From Desulfobacteraceae bacterium (GTDB lineage Bacteria; Desulfobacterota; Desulfobacteria; Desulfobacterales; UBA5852), in the NCBI GenBank assembly GCA_014237395.1, contig JABZFP010000030.1, forward strand, positions 186,001 through 250,000: a DNA stretch of 64,000 nt, given 5' to 3'. Below the pieces are notes generated by a model that was not told the origin of the DNA, ran no database searches, and was given only the letters and a program-made list of their open reading frames with translations. The translations under genes and the position numbers were made by a program. Positions 9,706 to 17,892 of the stretch are shown here, one piece after another (positions within the stretch are counted from its first letter, which is position 1; each line of letters opens with the position of its first letter).

Positions 9706-10610
9706 ATCCGGTCGCAGAGCGCGTCGGCGCTGCCGTATATGTGAAGCTCCTGCTGACGGCTATTTTCTGGGGCGGGACATTTATCGCCGGGAAGGTGGTG
9801 GCCCAGCGGGTGGGCCCCTATTCGGCCGCCTTTTTGCGGTTTGCCATCGCGTCGCTATTCCTGTGCCTGACCGCCGTAAAAATAGAGGGGCGTATGCCGG
9901 CGCTTCACCTGCGTCAGCTCCTGCCCGTCTTCCTGCTCGGCATGACCGGCGTTTTTGCTTACAATGTTTTTTTCTTCAAAGGGTTGAAACTGATCGAAGC
10001 CGGGCGGGCGGCGATCATCATCGCCAACAACCCCATCTTCATCGCCCTGTTTTCCGCGCTGTTGTTCAAGGAGCGCCTCACGCCCATGCGCCTGACCGGT
10101 ATTCTGATCTCCATCACAGGCGCGGTGGTCGTTATCACCCGGGGGGACTGGCACCTGATCGCCAACGGGGCCGTCGGGTGGGGCGAACTGTTCATTCTCG
10201 GTTCCGTTGCCAGTTGGGTGACCTTCTCGCTGCTGGGCAAAGTTTTGCTGGCGGAACTGTCGCCGCTGACATCGGTCCTATACGCAGCCTTGAGCGGGAT
10301 GGTCTGCCTGGCCGTGCCGGCGTGGCGGGAGGGCCTGTGGACGGATTGGGCGACCTATACGCCGGCTGACTGGGCCTCCCTCTTTTACCTGGGGTTTTTC
10401 GGAACGGTGCTGGGCTTCGTCTGGTACTACCAGGGCATTCAGCGGATCGGCGCCATGAAGGCGGGCGTGTTCATCAACTTCGTTCCCATCAGCGCGATCA
10501 TCTTCAGTTTTTTTATCCTGCATGAACCCCTGAGTTTTTCCCTGCTGATCGGGGCCGCGATGGTGCTTTCCGGGGTCTATCTGACCAACCGCGAAACCCC
10601 TTTACGGTAA
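9702..10610 (+). CDS. EamA/DMT-superfamily permease
   Basis: 302 residues with about ten predicted membrane helices in two EamA repeats. The first begins L-L-L-T-A-I-F-W-G-G-T-F-I-A-G-K, the family's N-terminal signature; the second starts around residue 155. Drug/metabolite transporters of this type move amino acids, nucleotides or small metabolites across the inner membrane, usually outward. The substrate cannot be read from sequence. It overlaps the DHH phosphoesterase gene by 4 bp. Confidence 0.86.
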   Translation: MNPVAERVGAAVYVKLLLTAIFWGGTFIAGKVVAQRVGPYSAAFLRFAIASLFLCLTAVKIEGRMPALHLRQLLPVFLLGMTGVFAYNVFFFKGLKLIEAGRAAIIIANNPIFIALFSALLFKERLTPMRLTGILISITGAVVVITRGDWHLIANGAVGWGELFILGSVASWVTFSLLGKVLLAELSPLTSVLYAALSGMVCLAVPAWREGLWTDWATYTPADWASLFYLGFFGTVLGFVWYYQGIQRIGAMKAGVFINFVPISAIIFSFFILHEPLSFSLLIGAAMVLSGVYLTNRETPLR

Positions 10611-10727
10611 CCGCGAGCGGCCTTTCCGGGAGCTGCCCATGTCCGCAAGCCTTGCCGGTGACTGAAAAGATACTACATTATTCGTCAGGTCCATCTCTAA
10701 AAACATGGCGGTAATCCTCAGGGGGGC

Positions 10728-10754
10728 GAGGATTCAAGGACTCAAAGGGTCAAG
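10728..10754. repeat. Short dispersed motif, first copy
   Basis: The segment begins GAGGATTC and ends GGTCAAG; an inverted copy with the same ends lies at 21019-21045. Both are intergenic. It may be a scrap of a family of short repeats in this genome. Confidence 0.35.
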
Positions 10755-10861
10755 TGAAATGCTTTAAATGGCATCGCGTTGAATCCCTGACGCCTTATTT
10801 CTTGTCCCTCTTTTCCTCCTAAATATGAGAAGCGACCTGTTTTTATTACCCATCTCCAGCA

Positions 10862-11848
10862 ATGATCGGTGGACCTGCATCCATGGCCATGACGCTCACG
10901 ATCGGTTTTTCGTCCCACCGCCCCGAAACCCTACCCTTAGCGGAGCGTGTCATGGCCGAACACGATCATATCGTGATCGAGGAGCCGCCAACGCCTGAAT
11001 TCAGCCGGATGCTGGCGGGCACACTGCCTGTTGATGACTACCTGCTGACGGCAGACTATGAATTCCCGGCGTTTGCCGCGGCCGCCTGCCGGATGCTGCA
11101 GCGGTTGAAAAACGACGGGAAACGGATTCATCCCTGTGAACCCTTTATGACCCGTTTGATTCGGATCCACGCGCTTTTCGGGGATGGGCGGCGCCCCTCG
11201 GAGCTGATGCATGACGACCATTTGGGGCCGGTCTATCGGGCCGAACGCGAAGCCACCAGGCGCCTGCTGACCTTCTACAGCGCGGCCGCGGAAGGCGATT
11301 TCGACCGCATGGTCGAAGCGGCATGCGCCTTTGCCGCGGCGGATGCGGCGCGATTTGTATTACGGGACCGCCTTCGCGCGCAATCCGTGGCGCGCTTGGT
11401 GGCCGATCGCGGCGGCAGGGTTTATGTCGAAGCGGGATACCTGCACCTGCGCCTGCTGCGCGAGCTGCGGCGGCAGTTGTCTCCTTCATCCGCCATCCGG
11501 CCGTTTTATCTGCTTGGCGGCATCTACCGTGCGGCCGGCCATCGCAGTCATCTCTACAATCCGGGCGATCTCCTGACCCTGATGTTGATCTTCGATCGCC
11601 CCCCGACCATCGAACGCCAGCATCTTCTGGCCGCCCGCAGTCTGGTTTACAACCAGTTGTCCGTCAAAGAAGAAATGGCCGCGGACGATGACGGCTACCC
11701 GGATGCCCGTGACGATCTGTCCGTGATCCAGTATGTCAACCGGCTGAGTATCAATGATTGCCGGCAGCTCTATGACCGGATTGCGGGTATGGCGCCGGTT
11801 GCGGCGCGGCAGGCCGCGGGCGGGTTTCCGGCGATCGGTTTCGCTTGA
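10862..11848 (+). CDS. Hypothetical protein, unknown family
   Basis: 328 residues, soluble, mostly helical and rich in Arg and Ala. I do not recognise it with confidence. Two acidic motifs, V-I-E-E-P-P-T-P-E-F near residue 40 and V-Y-V-E-A-G-Y-L-H-L-R near 185, are reminiscent of the paired Glu/His motifs of TraB/ChaN-like domains, but this is a weak impression. Alternative in-frame starts exist at residues 8 and 10 (M-A-M), which would remove an unconserved-looking leader. Codon use is like the neighbours. The frame runs 4 bp into the extended upstream frame of the next gene but ends 128 bp before its preferred start. Confidence 0.7.
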   Translation: MIGGPASMAMTLTIGFSSHRPETLPLAERVMAEHDHIVIEEPPTPEFSRMLAGTLPVDDYLLTADYEFPAFAAAACRMLQRLKNDGKRIHPCEPFMTRLIRIHALFGDGRRPSELMHDDHLGPVYRAEREATRRLLTFYSAAAEGDFDRMVEAACAFAAADAARFVLRDRLRAQSVARLVADRGGRVYVEAGYLHLRLLRELRRQLSPSSAIRPFYLLGGIYRAAGHRSHLYNPGDLLTLMLIFDRPPTIERQHLLAARSLVYNQLSVKEEMAADDDGYPDARDDLSVIQYVNRLSINDCRQLYDRIAGMAPVAARQAAGGFPAIGFA

Positions 11849-11976
11849 ATCCCCCCTTCCGACGGGAACTTATGGTTGCTGACGGGGCCGGGGTTCGCTA
11901 TAGTCGTGAACGGCAACGTCCTGACACGGGCGGTTCGCCGGCATGGCAACCCATGAATTCCAATGAAGGAGAAACA

Positions 11977-12432
11977 TTGGACGCACAAGAAACGGTTCGT
12001 CGCCACATCGCGACGCTGCTTTCCGGGCAGCGCCTGGCAACCCTGTCGACCTGCAGCGCGGAAGGTCACCCCTATGCCAGCCTGGTGGCGTTCGATGCCG
12101 ACCCTGATCTGTCCGGGATGATTTTCGCCACCTCCCGGGCAACACGGAAATTTGCCAATTTGTCCCACCAGGCGCGTGCGGCCATGCTGGTGGACAACAG
12201 CGGTAATGTCAAATCCGATATCTACGCGGCCATGGCCGTGACGGCTCTCGGCGTAACGACGGAACTCACCGGCGCCGCGCAGGACGAGGCGGTGGCGCGC
12301 TATATCCTGAAGCATCCGCACATGGCCACGTTTGTCCAGGCGCCCTCGACAGCGGTTTTACGATTGGCGGTAGACGTCTATTACCTTGTCAATCGTTTCC
12401 AGAAAGTCATGGAATACCATGTCGGACGATAA
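11977..12432 (+). CDS. Pyridoxamine 5'-phosphate oxidase-like flavin-binding split-barrel protein
   Basis: The chosen start is the TTG at 11977, because AAGGAG at 11966-11971 sits five bases before it; an ATG 24 bp upstream has no such site. The 151-residue product has the split-barrel pattern: R-L-A-T-L-S-T-C-S-A-E-G-H-P-Y-A-S-L-V near residues 20-38 and the S-R-A-T-R-K-F-A-N strand-helix near 60. It resembles the N-terminal domain of HugZ-type haem-handling proteins, but the C-terminal DUF2470 is absent. Cofactor (FMN or F420) and substrate are undetermined. It overlaps the next gene by 14 bp. Confidence 0.78.
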   Translation: MDAQETVRRHIATLLSGQRLATLSTCSAEGHPYASLVAFDADPDLSGMIFATSRATRKFANLSHQARAAMLVDNSGNVKSDIYAAMAVTALGVTTELTGAAQDEAVARYILKHPHMATFVQAPSTAVLRLAVDVYYLVNRFQKVMEYHVGR

Positions 12433-14602
12433 GCTGATCCTGCCGCTGGCCGCGATACGGCCGGATGACATTGCCCTGGCGGGCGGCAAAGGCTGCGCCC
12501 TGGCCCGGCTGGACCGCGCAGGCTTCCAGATCCCCTTCACGATGGTGGTCACCACCGGTGCTTATCAGCACTTTGTGGAGGCCAACGGGCTGCAGGAGAA
12601 AATCCTTCTTGAACTAAATCGCAAACCCTTTGCGGACATGCGCTGGGAGGAAATCTGGGATGCCGCCCTTCGGATTCGCAGTATGTTTCTGAATCATCCC
12701 TTGCCGAGCGATCTCGATCAGGCGTTCCAGCAAACGCTGGCGTCGCCGTTTGTCGATCGGCCGGCCGTCATTCGCTCGTCCGCCCCCCAGGAGGACAGCG
12801 CCGGGGCCTCCTTTGCCGGCATTCATGAATCCTATGTCAATGTGCGCGGGCATGCCGCTATCCTTGATCATATTCGTCGGGTCTGGGCGTCGCTGTGGTC
12901 GGACGGCGCCTTGCTATACCGGCAGGAGCTGGGATTGGCACCGGAATCCAGCGCCATGGCCGTGCTCGTCCAGGCCTTGATCGTTGGTGACTATTCCGGC
13001 GTGGCGTTTACGGTCAGCCCCATGGATGTCGACCAGAGCGTCGTCGAAGCCGTGCCCGGGCTGAACCAGGGACTGGTGGACGGCCTCGTGGCACCGGAGC
13101 GCTGGATTCTGGACCGGGCAACCCATGCCATTGTCTCCCATACGGCGGCGGATCGATCCCAAAGTGTCGTGCCGGCGGACCAGGGTGTTCGCGTTGCCGA
13201 CTTTGGGGGCGATGGGCCACAGATCTTGTCGCCAGGCAATATTGAAGCGGTGGCGGCGCTTGCCCGCCGGATCGAAACCCTGTTCGGCAGTCCCCAGGAC
13301 GTGGAGTGGACCGTTGTGGACGGCGAGATCACCGTGCTGCAGGCTCGACCTGTCACGACAACGGCGGCCTCCGAGGATGACAAACGGGGCTGGTATCTCA
13401 GTCTGCGGCGCAGTTATGAAAACCTGCAACAGTTGCGGGCGAAAATCGAGGATGACCTGATTCCGGCCATGATTCGTGAGGCCGAGGAACTGGCGGCCAT
13501 CGATTTAGCGCCCTTTTCGGATACCGAACTGGCGGCGGAAGTGCGCCGGCGGGTCGACCGAAACCAGCACTGGAGCAATGTCTACTGGGCCGACTTCATA
13601 CCATACGCCCATGGGGCGCGTCTTTTCGGCCAGATCTACAACGACACCATCAAGCCTGAGAATCCCTACGAGTTTGCCGATTTACTGACCGATACGCCCA
13701 TGGCCAGCCTTAAACGGAATCGACAGCTGGAGGCGCTGGCCGCCGGCGTGCGCGATGTGCCCGGTGCGGCCGACGATCTTCGCCGTGGCCGGATGGACAA
13801 CCTGCCGGCCGCCTTGCGGTCCTCCCTGGATACATTTGTGGCGCAATACGGAACCCTTTCCTCGGGGATTACGGGAGACTCGGAGGGGGCTCTGGCGGAG
13901 AGCACCCTGGTGCGTCTGATCCTCGAACTGGCAGCCCGCCCGGGGCAATCCCCGGCGCGCCAGTCCGTGGATCACGAGGCCCTGGTGCGCCGGTTTATCG
14001 ACGCCTTTGCACCGGAGGAACGCGACTGGGCCCAATCGCTGCTGGATCTGGGCCGCTCCAGCTATCGGCTGCGGGACGACGACAACATTCATCTGGGCCG
14101 CATCGAAGCACAGGCCCGTCGGGCGGTGCGGGAGGCTGCCGCCCGGCTTGCAAACGAACCGATCACCGCAGAAGCGGCCGCGCTGCGGGAGGTTCTCTCG
14201 CTGATGCCGCCGGACAAGGCGGCCCCGGCGGCGTCTGCGGATACGGCAGCGCATGGACCGGGTCTGCGAGCCCGCCAGCTGGTCGGGCAGCCGGCAGGCC
14301 CCGGCCTGGCCCGGGGTCGGGCGCGGGTGGTGGCCACACCGCAGGATCTCAAGGCCTTCCAATCGGGAGAGATTTTAATTTGTGATGCAGTGGATCCGAA
14401 TATGACCTTTGTGGTGCCGCTGGCGGCTGCGGTGGTGGAACGCCGGGGCGGCATGCTGATCCATGGCGCCATCATCGCGCGGGAGTATGGTCTGCCCTGT
14501 GTCACCGGCGTGCCGGAGGCGCTGCAGTTTATCCGCTCCGGCGACCATGTGACGGTGGACGGGTATTTGGGTATTGTCATCATTGGTCCCGCAAACACCT
14601 GA
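12419..14602 (+). CDS. PEP synthase/rifampicin phosphotransferase-like ATP-grasp phosphotransferase
   Basis: 727 residues from ATG 12419. Residues about 1-320 are the PPDK-type ATP-grasp domain (G-G-K-G-C-A-L-A-R-L, R-S-S-A-P-Q-E-D, Q-D-V-E-W-T, L-Q-A-R-P-V-T). A mainly helical domain of unknown substrate occupies about 330-610. The C-terminal swivelling domain contains G-G-M-L-I-H-G-A-I-I-A-R-E-Y-G, with the phospho-accepting histidine. The PEP/pyruvate-binding TIM barrel of PpsA and PPDK is missing. This ATP-domain, middle, His-domain order is that of rifampicin phosphotransferase RPH. It therefore probably phosphorylates a small molecule bound by the middle domain, not pyruvate. The target is unknown. 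Confidence 0.8.
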   Translation: MSDDKLILPLAAIRPDDIALAGGKGCALARLDRAGFQIPFTMVVTTGAYQHFVEANGLQEKILLELNRKPFADMRWEEIWDAALRIRSMFLNHPLPSDLDQAFQQTLASPFVDRPAVIRSSAPQEDSAGASFAGIHESYVNVRGHAAILDHIRRVWASLWSDGALLYRQELGLAPESSAMAVLVQALIVGDYSGVAFTVSPMDVDQSVVEAVPGLNQGLVDGLVAPERWILDRATHAIVSHTAADRSQSVVPADQGVRVADFGGDGPQILSPGNIEAVAALARRIETLFGSPQDVEWTVVDGEITVLQARPVTTTAASEDDKRGWYLSLRRSYENLQQLRAKIEDDLIPAMIREAEELAAIDLAPFSDTELAAEVRRRVDRNQHWSNVYWADFIPYAHGARLFGQIYNDTIKPENPYEFADLLTDTPMASLKRNRQLEALAAGVRDVPGAADDLRRGRMDNLPAALRSSLDTFVAQYGTLSSGITGDSEGALAESTLVRLILELAARPGQSPARQSVDHEALVRRFIDAFAPEERDWAQSLLDLGRSSYRLRDDDNIHLGRIEAQARRAVREAAARLANEPITAEAAALREVLSLMPPDKAAPAASADTAAHGPGLRARQLVGQPAGPGLARGRARVVATPQDLKAFQSGEILICDAVDPNMTFVVPLAAAVVERRGGMLIHGAIIAREYGLPCVTGVPEALQFIRSGDHVTVDGYLGIVIIGPANT

Positions 14603-14653
14603 AAAAAGGACTGTTGGCGGCATCCATAAATGGTTTACCTTGGGGGAGGGGTT

Positions 14654-15604
14654 ATGGAAGAGAAAATCAAGCTGGGAATCAGCTCGTGTCTGTTGGGCAA
14701 CAACGTGCGCTGGAACGGGGGGCACCAGCGCGATCGCTATCTTGTGGAGACGCTGGGCCAGTTCGTGGAATGGGTGCCGGTCTGCCCGGAGGTGGAGGTG
14801 GGCCTGGGCATCCCGCGGGAAACCCTTCGTCTGGTGGGCGATGCCGACAATCCGCGTCTGATTACGACCAAGACCAAGGTCGACCACACGGATGCCATGC
14901 AGCAATGGGCCCGCGGGCGTCTGGAAGATTTGGCCCGGGAGGATCTTTGCGGGTTCGTTTTCAAGTGTGATTCCCCCAGCAGTGGCATGGTGCGGGTGAA
15001 AGTCTACAACGCCAAGGGCCATCCCGAGAAGAAAGGGGTGGGTATTTTTGCCCGGGCCTTCATGGACCAGTTTCCCCTGATCCCGGTGGAAGACGACGGG
15101 CGCCTGCACAACCCGGCCATCCGGGAGAATTTCATCGAGCAGGTCTTTACCCTGAAGCGCTGGCGTGAAACCCGCGCGCGGCGCTCATGTGTGGGCAACG
15201 TGGTGGATTTCCACTCCCGCAACAAGCTCCTGCTCATGGCCCACAGCCCCAAACACCTGAAAGTCATGGGGAAGCTGGTGGCGGGCGGGAAAGCCAAGGA
15301 ATGCCGGCCGCTTTATCACGAATACGAAGAACAGCTTCTGGAGGCCCTGCGGCTCAAGACCACCACGCGCAAGAGCGTCAACGTTTTGCAGCACATGCTG
15401 GGATATTTCAAGAAGGATTTGTCGACGGACGAAAAGCAGGAGCTGATCGAGGTCATCGATCGCTATCACCGGCAGCTGATACCGCTGGTGGTGCCGCTGA
15501 CCCTGTTTCGCCATTTCGTACGCAAATACGATCAGCCCTACTTGCGCCAGCAGACCTATTTGAATCCGCATCCGGTGGAGCTGCAGCTGCATAATCACGT
15601 ATAG
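14654..15604 (+). CDS. DUF523-DUF1722 (YbgA-type) protein
   Basis: 316 residues starting at ATG 14654 behind a GGGGGAGGGG ribosome site. The N-terminal DUF523 (about 1-150) opens with L-G-I-S-S-C-L-L-G and has the conserved C-P-E-V segment. The C-terminal DUF1722 (about 190-305) has the helical H-x3-L-G-Y-F-K-K core found in E. coli YbgA. YbgA-type genes very often adjoin photolyase genes, and a class II photolyase lies 4 kb downstream, so membership in a light-damage response group is plausible. Family biochemistry is poorly known; thiouracil desulfurase activity has been proposed for DUF523 members. Confidence 0.85.
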   Translation: MEEKIKLGISSCLLGNNVRWNGGHQRDRYLVETLGQFVEWVPVCPEVEVGLGIPRETLRLVGDADNPRLITTKTKVDHTDAMQQWARGRLEDLAREDLCGFVFKCDSPSSGMVRVKVYNAKGHPEKKGVGIFARAFMDQFPLIPVEDDGRLHNPAIRENFIEQVFTLKRWRETRARRSCVGNVVDFHSRNKLLLMAHSPKHLKVMGKLVAGGKAKECRPLYHEYEEQLLEALRLKTTTRKSVNVLQHMLGYFKKDLSTDEKQELIEVIDRYHRQLIPLVVPLTLFRHFVRKYDQPYLRQQTYLNPHPVELQLHNHV

Positions 15605-15662
15605 AATCCTTAATCTCCTTTGAGATTCTATTCGCCTGGTGATTTAACACCCCAACGTTGTC

Positions 15663-15733
15663 ATTCCGGCGGAAGCCGGAATCTCTTCCAGACATGACGG
15701 GTTTAGAAACAAGATCCCGGCTTCCGCCGGGAT
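15663..15733. repeat. REP-like pair of hairpins
   Basis: ATTCCGGC-GGAA-GCCGGAAT (15663-15682) and ATCCCGGC-TTCC-GCCGGGAT (15714-15733) are each perfect 8-bp stems with 4-base loops, arranged head to head. This is the pattern of the 'cattcc-ggcgga' repeats abundant between genes of Desulfobacterota. A decayed relative lies at 20879-20950. Confidence 0.75.
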
Positions 15734-15795
15734 GACGGGCATTTGATCTATTTAGTCATCGGTTTACTATTTAGAAGCAACTAGCAGATTGGTAG

Positions 15796-17331
15796 ATGGG
15801 AATCATCATGGAAGACAAACCGATTCTGATGACGGGTGGCACCGGGTACGTGGGTGGGCGGCTGATCCCGCGTCTGCTGGAGGCCGGATATCGGGTGCGG
15901 GCCATGGCACGGTCGCCGGAACGCCTTTACTGCCGTCCCTGGGGCCGGCATCCGGCCCTTGAGATCGTGGCCGGGGATGCCCTGGATCGCGATGCCTTCG
16001 TCGCGGCGGCACAGGGCTGCGGGACGGTCTATTATCTGATCCATTCCATGAATGCCCGGAAAGGGCAATTCGCATCGGCGGACCGCACCGCCGCCGCCAA
16101 CATGGTGGCGGCCGCCGAAGAAAACAACCTGACGCGCATTATCTATCTGGGCGGCTTGGGGGAGAAGAGCCACGAAGCGCTGAGCAAACACCTCAAGTCC
16201 CGCCACGAAGTCGAACAGATCCTCCAGGACGGCGCGGTGCCGGTGACGAATCTAAGGGCTGCCATGATCCTCGGTTCCGGCAGCGCCTCTTTTGAAATGC
16301 TGCGCTACCTGGTGGACCGCCTGCCGATCATGATTACCCCGCGCTGGGTCCAGACCCCCTGCCAGCCGATCGCGATCCGCAACGTGCTGGACTACCTTGC
16401 CGGCTGTTTGTCCGCGCCCGCCACCATTGGGCAGACCCTCGACATTGGCGGGCCGGACGTGGTGACCTATCGTGACTTGATTCATCTGTATGCCGAAGAG
16501 GCCGGGTTGCGGAAACGGATCATTTTTCCGGTCCCGGTGCTGACGCCCTGGCTGAGCGCCAAGTGGGTTCATCTGGTCACCCCGGTACCGTCTTCCATTG
16601 CCCAGCCCCTGGCCGAGGGCTTGAGCATCCCGGTGGTGTGCGGCGACAATCGCATCCATGACATGGTGCCGGTGAAGCTGGTCGACAGTCGCGACACCAT
16701 CCGCATGGCGCTGGAACGATTGCGGCAGGAGCAGGTGGACACCTGCTGGTTCGACGGCGGGGGCGTGCTGCCGCCGGAATGGACCACCTGTGGTGATGCC
16801 GATTATGCGGGCGGGACGGTCATGCGCGGCGGTCATCGCATTGTTCTGGAAGCCTCCGCAGAGGAGGTCTGGCAGACCGTCCAGCGCATCGGCGGGCGGA
16901 ACGGCTGGTATTTTGCCCAGCCTTTGTGGCGCCTGCGGGGCATGATGGACCGTGCCGTGGGCGGTCCGGGGCTGCGCCGGGGCCGGCGGCACCCGGTGGA
17001 TTTGCGGGTGGGCGACGGCCTCGATTTCTGGCGGGTGGTGGCGGTCGAGCCGCCCCGTCGGCTGTTGCTGCTGGCGGAAATGAAAGCCCCCGGCGATGCC
17101 CTGCTCGAATTTACCCTCCAGCCCGAGGGGCCCCGGCGGGTCGCCGTGGATATGGTGGCGCGCTTTTTGCCCCGGGGCCTGGCCGGCATTGCCTATTGGT
17201 ACGCCCTGCTCCCGGCCCATCAATGGCTCTTCGAGGGGATGCTCAGGCGTGTGGCCCAACTTTCCGGTAAGCGGGTGGTGAACGGCCCGCACAAGATTAA
17301 GGTCGAGGATCCGGTGGTCTGCCGGCTTTGA
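15796..17331 (+). CDS. NAD(P)-binding SDR/NmrA-like protein with C-terminal DUF2867
   Basis: 511 residues. The N-terminal Rossmann domain (about 1-300) starts M-T-G-G-T-G-Y-V-G-G, a classical dinucleotide fingerprint. Residues about 330-500 fit DUF2867, an SRPBCC-like lipid-binding fold (R-I-G-G-R-N-G-W-Y-F and F-L-P-R-G-L-A-G-I-A-Y-W-Y-A). This two-domain architecture recurs next to photolyase genes in bacteria. ATG 15808 is an alternative start four codons in; neither has a strong ribosome site. It is followed closely by an SRPBCC gene with which it probably forms an operon. Substrate unknown, perhaps a lipid or isoprenoid. Confidence 0.82.
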   Translation: MGIIMEDKPILMTGGTGYVGGRLIPRLLEAGYRVRAMARSPERLYCRPWGRHPALEIVAGDALDRDAFVAAAQGCGTVYYLIHSMNARKGQFASADRTAAANMVAAAEENNLTRIIYLGGLGEKSHEALSKHLKSRHEVEQILQDGAVPVTNLRAAMILGSGSASFEMLRYLVDRLPIMITPRWVQTPCQPIAIRNVLDYLAGCLSAPATIGQTLDIGGPDVVTYRDLIHLYAEEAGLRKRIIFPVPVLTPWLSAKWVHLVTPVPSSIAQPLAEGLSIPVVCGDNRIHDMVPVKLVDSRDTIRMALERLRQEQVDTCWFDGGGVLPPEWTTCGDADYAGGTVMRGGHRIVLEASAEEVWQTVQRIGGRNGWYFAQPLWRLRGMMDRAVGGPGLRRGRRHPVDLRVGDGLDFWRVVAVEPPRRLLLLAEMKAPGDALLEFTLQPEGPRRVAVDMVARFLPRGLAGIAYWYALLPAHQWLFEGMLRRVAQLSGKRVVNGPHKIKVEDPVVCRL

Positions 17332-17397
17332 GCACCGTTCTCAGGCAACAGGGAGATTGGAGTGGCATCGGTCTCCCCAGGGGGGATGGGCGCTTTC

Positions 17398-17853
17398 ATG
17401 AAAACCTATTGCATCAAACGTCACCAGACCCTGCCCACCGGCCTTGATCAAGCCTGGCGCTTCTTCTCGGATCCTGCCAATCTGCGCTTGATCACGCCGC
17501 CCTGGTTGAATTTCACCATCACCTCCGGTGTGCCAGACGCTATCTATCCCGGCCTGATCATTTCCTACCGGATTCGCCCCATCGGCGGTGTCGCTGTCCC
17601 CTGGGTGTCCGAAATAACCCACGTACAGGCGCCGCACTACTTTGTCGATGAACAGCGCAGCGGTCCCTACCGGTTCTGGCATCACCAGCACCATTTGAAG
17701 GCGGCCCGAGGCGGGGTGGATGTCCTCGATATCGTTCACTATCGTCTGCCGCTGGGGGTGATCGGCATGGCCGTGCACGACATGTGGGTGCAACGCAGAC
17801 TGGACGAAATATTTCGTTTTCGTTATCATGCCCTCGCACGGCACTTTGACTGA
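17398..17853 (+). CDS. SRPBCC (START-like) family protein
   Basis: 151 residues. The fold is shown by the starting strand Y-C-I-K-R-H-Q-T-L-P, the helix D-Q-A-W-R-F-F-S-D-P-A-N-L-x-x-I-T-P-P-W-L and the C-terminal amphipathic helix. The D-P-A-N-L-x-x-I-T-P motif marks the COG4276-like subgroup often found with photolyases. Start 17398 is preferred to the ATG 12 bp upstream because the purine-rich AGGGGGGA is then properly spaced. A lipid-like ligand is expected but unknown. It lies 66 bp after the SDR gene and 39 bp before the cytochrome gene, so the three are probably co-transcribed. Confidence 0.8.
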   Translation: MKTYCIKRHQTLPTGLDQAWRFFSDPANLRLITPPWLNFTITSGVPDAIYPGLIISYRIRPIGGVAVPWVSEITHVQAPHYFVDEQRSGPYRFWHHQHHLKAARGGVDVLDIVHYRLPLGVIGMAVHDMWVQRRLDEIFRFRYHALARHFD

Positions 17854-17892
17854 AGTCCTCCGAACAACCCTGACGAACAGGAGACTGCCTTG

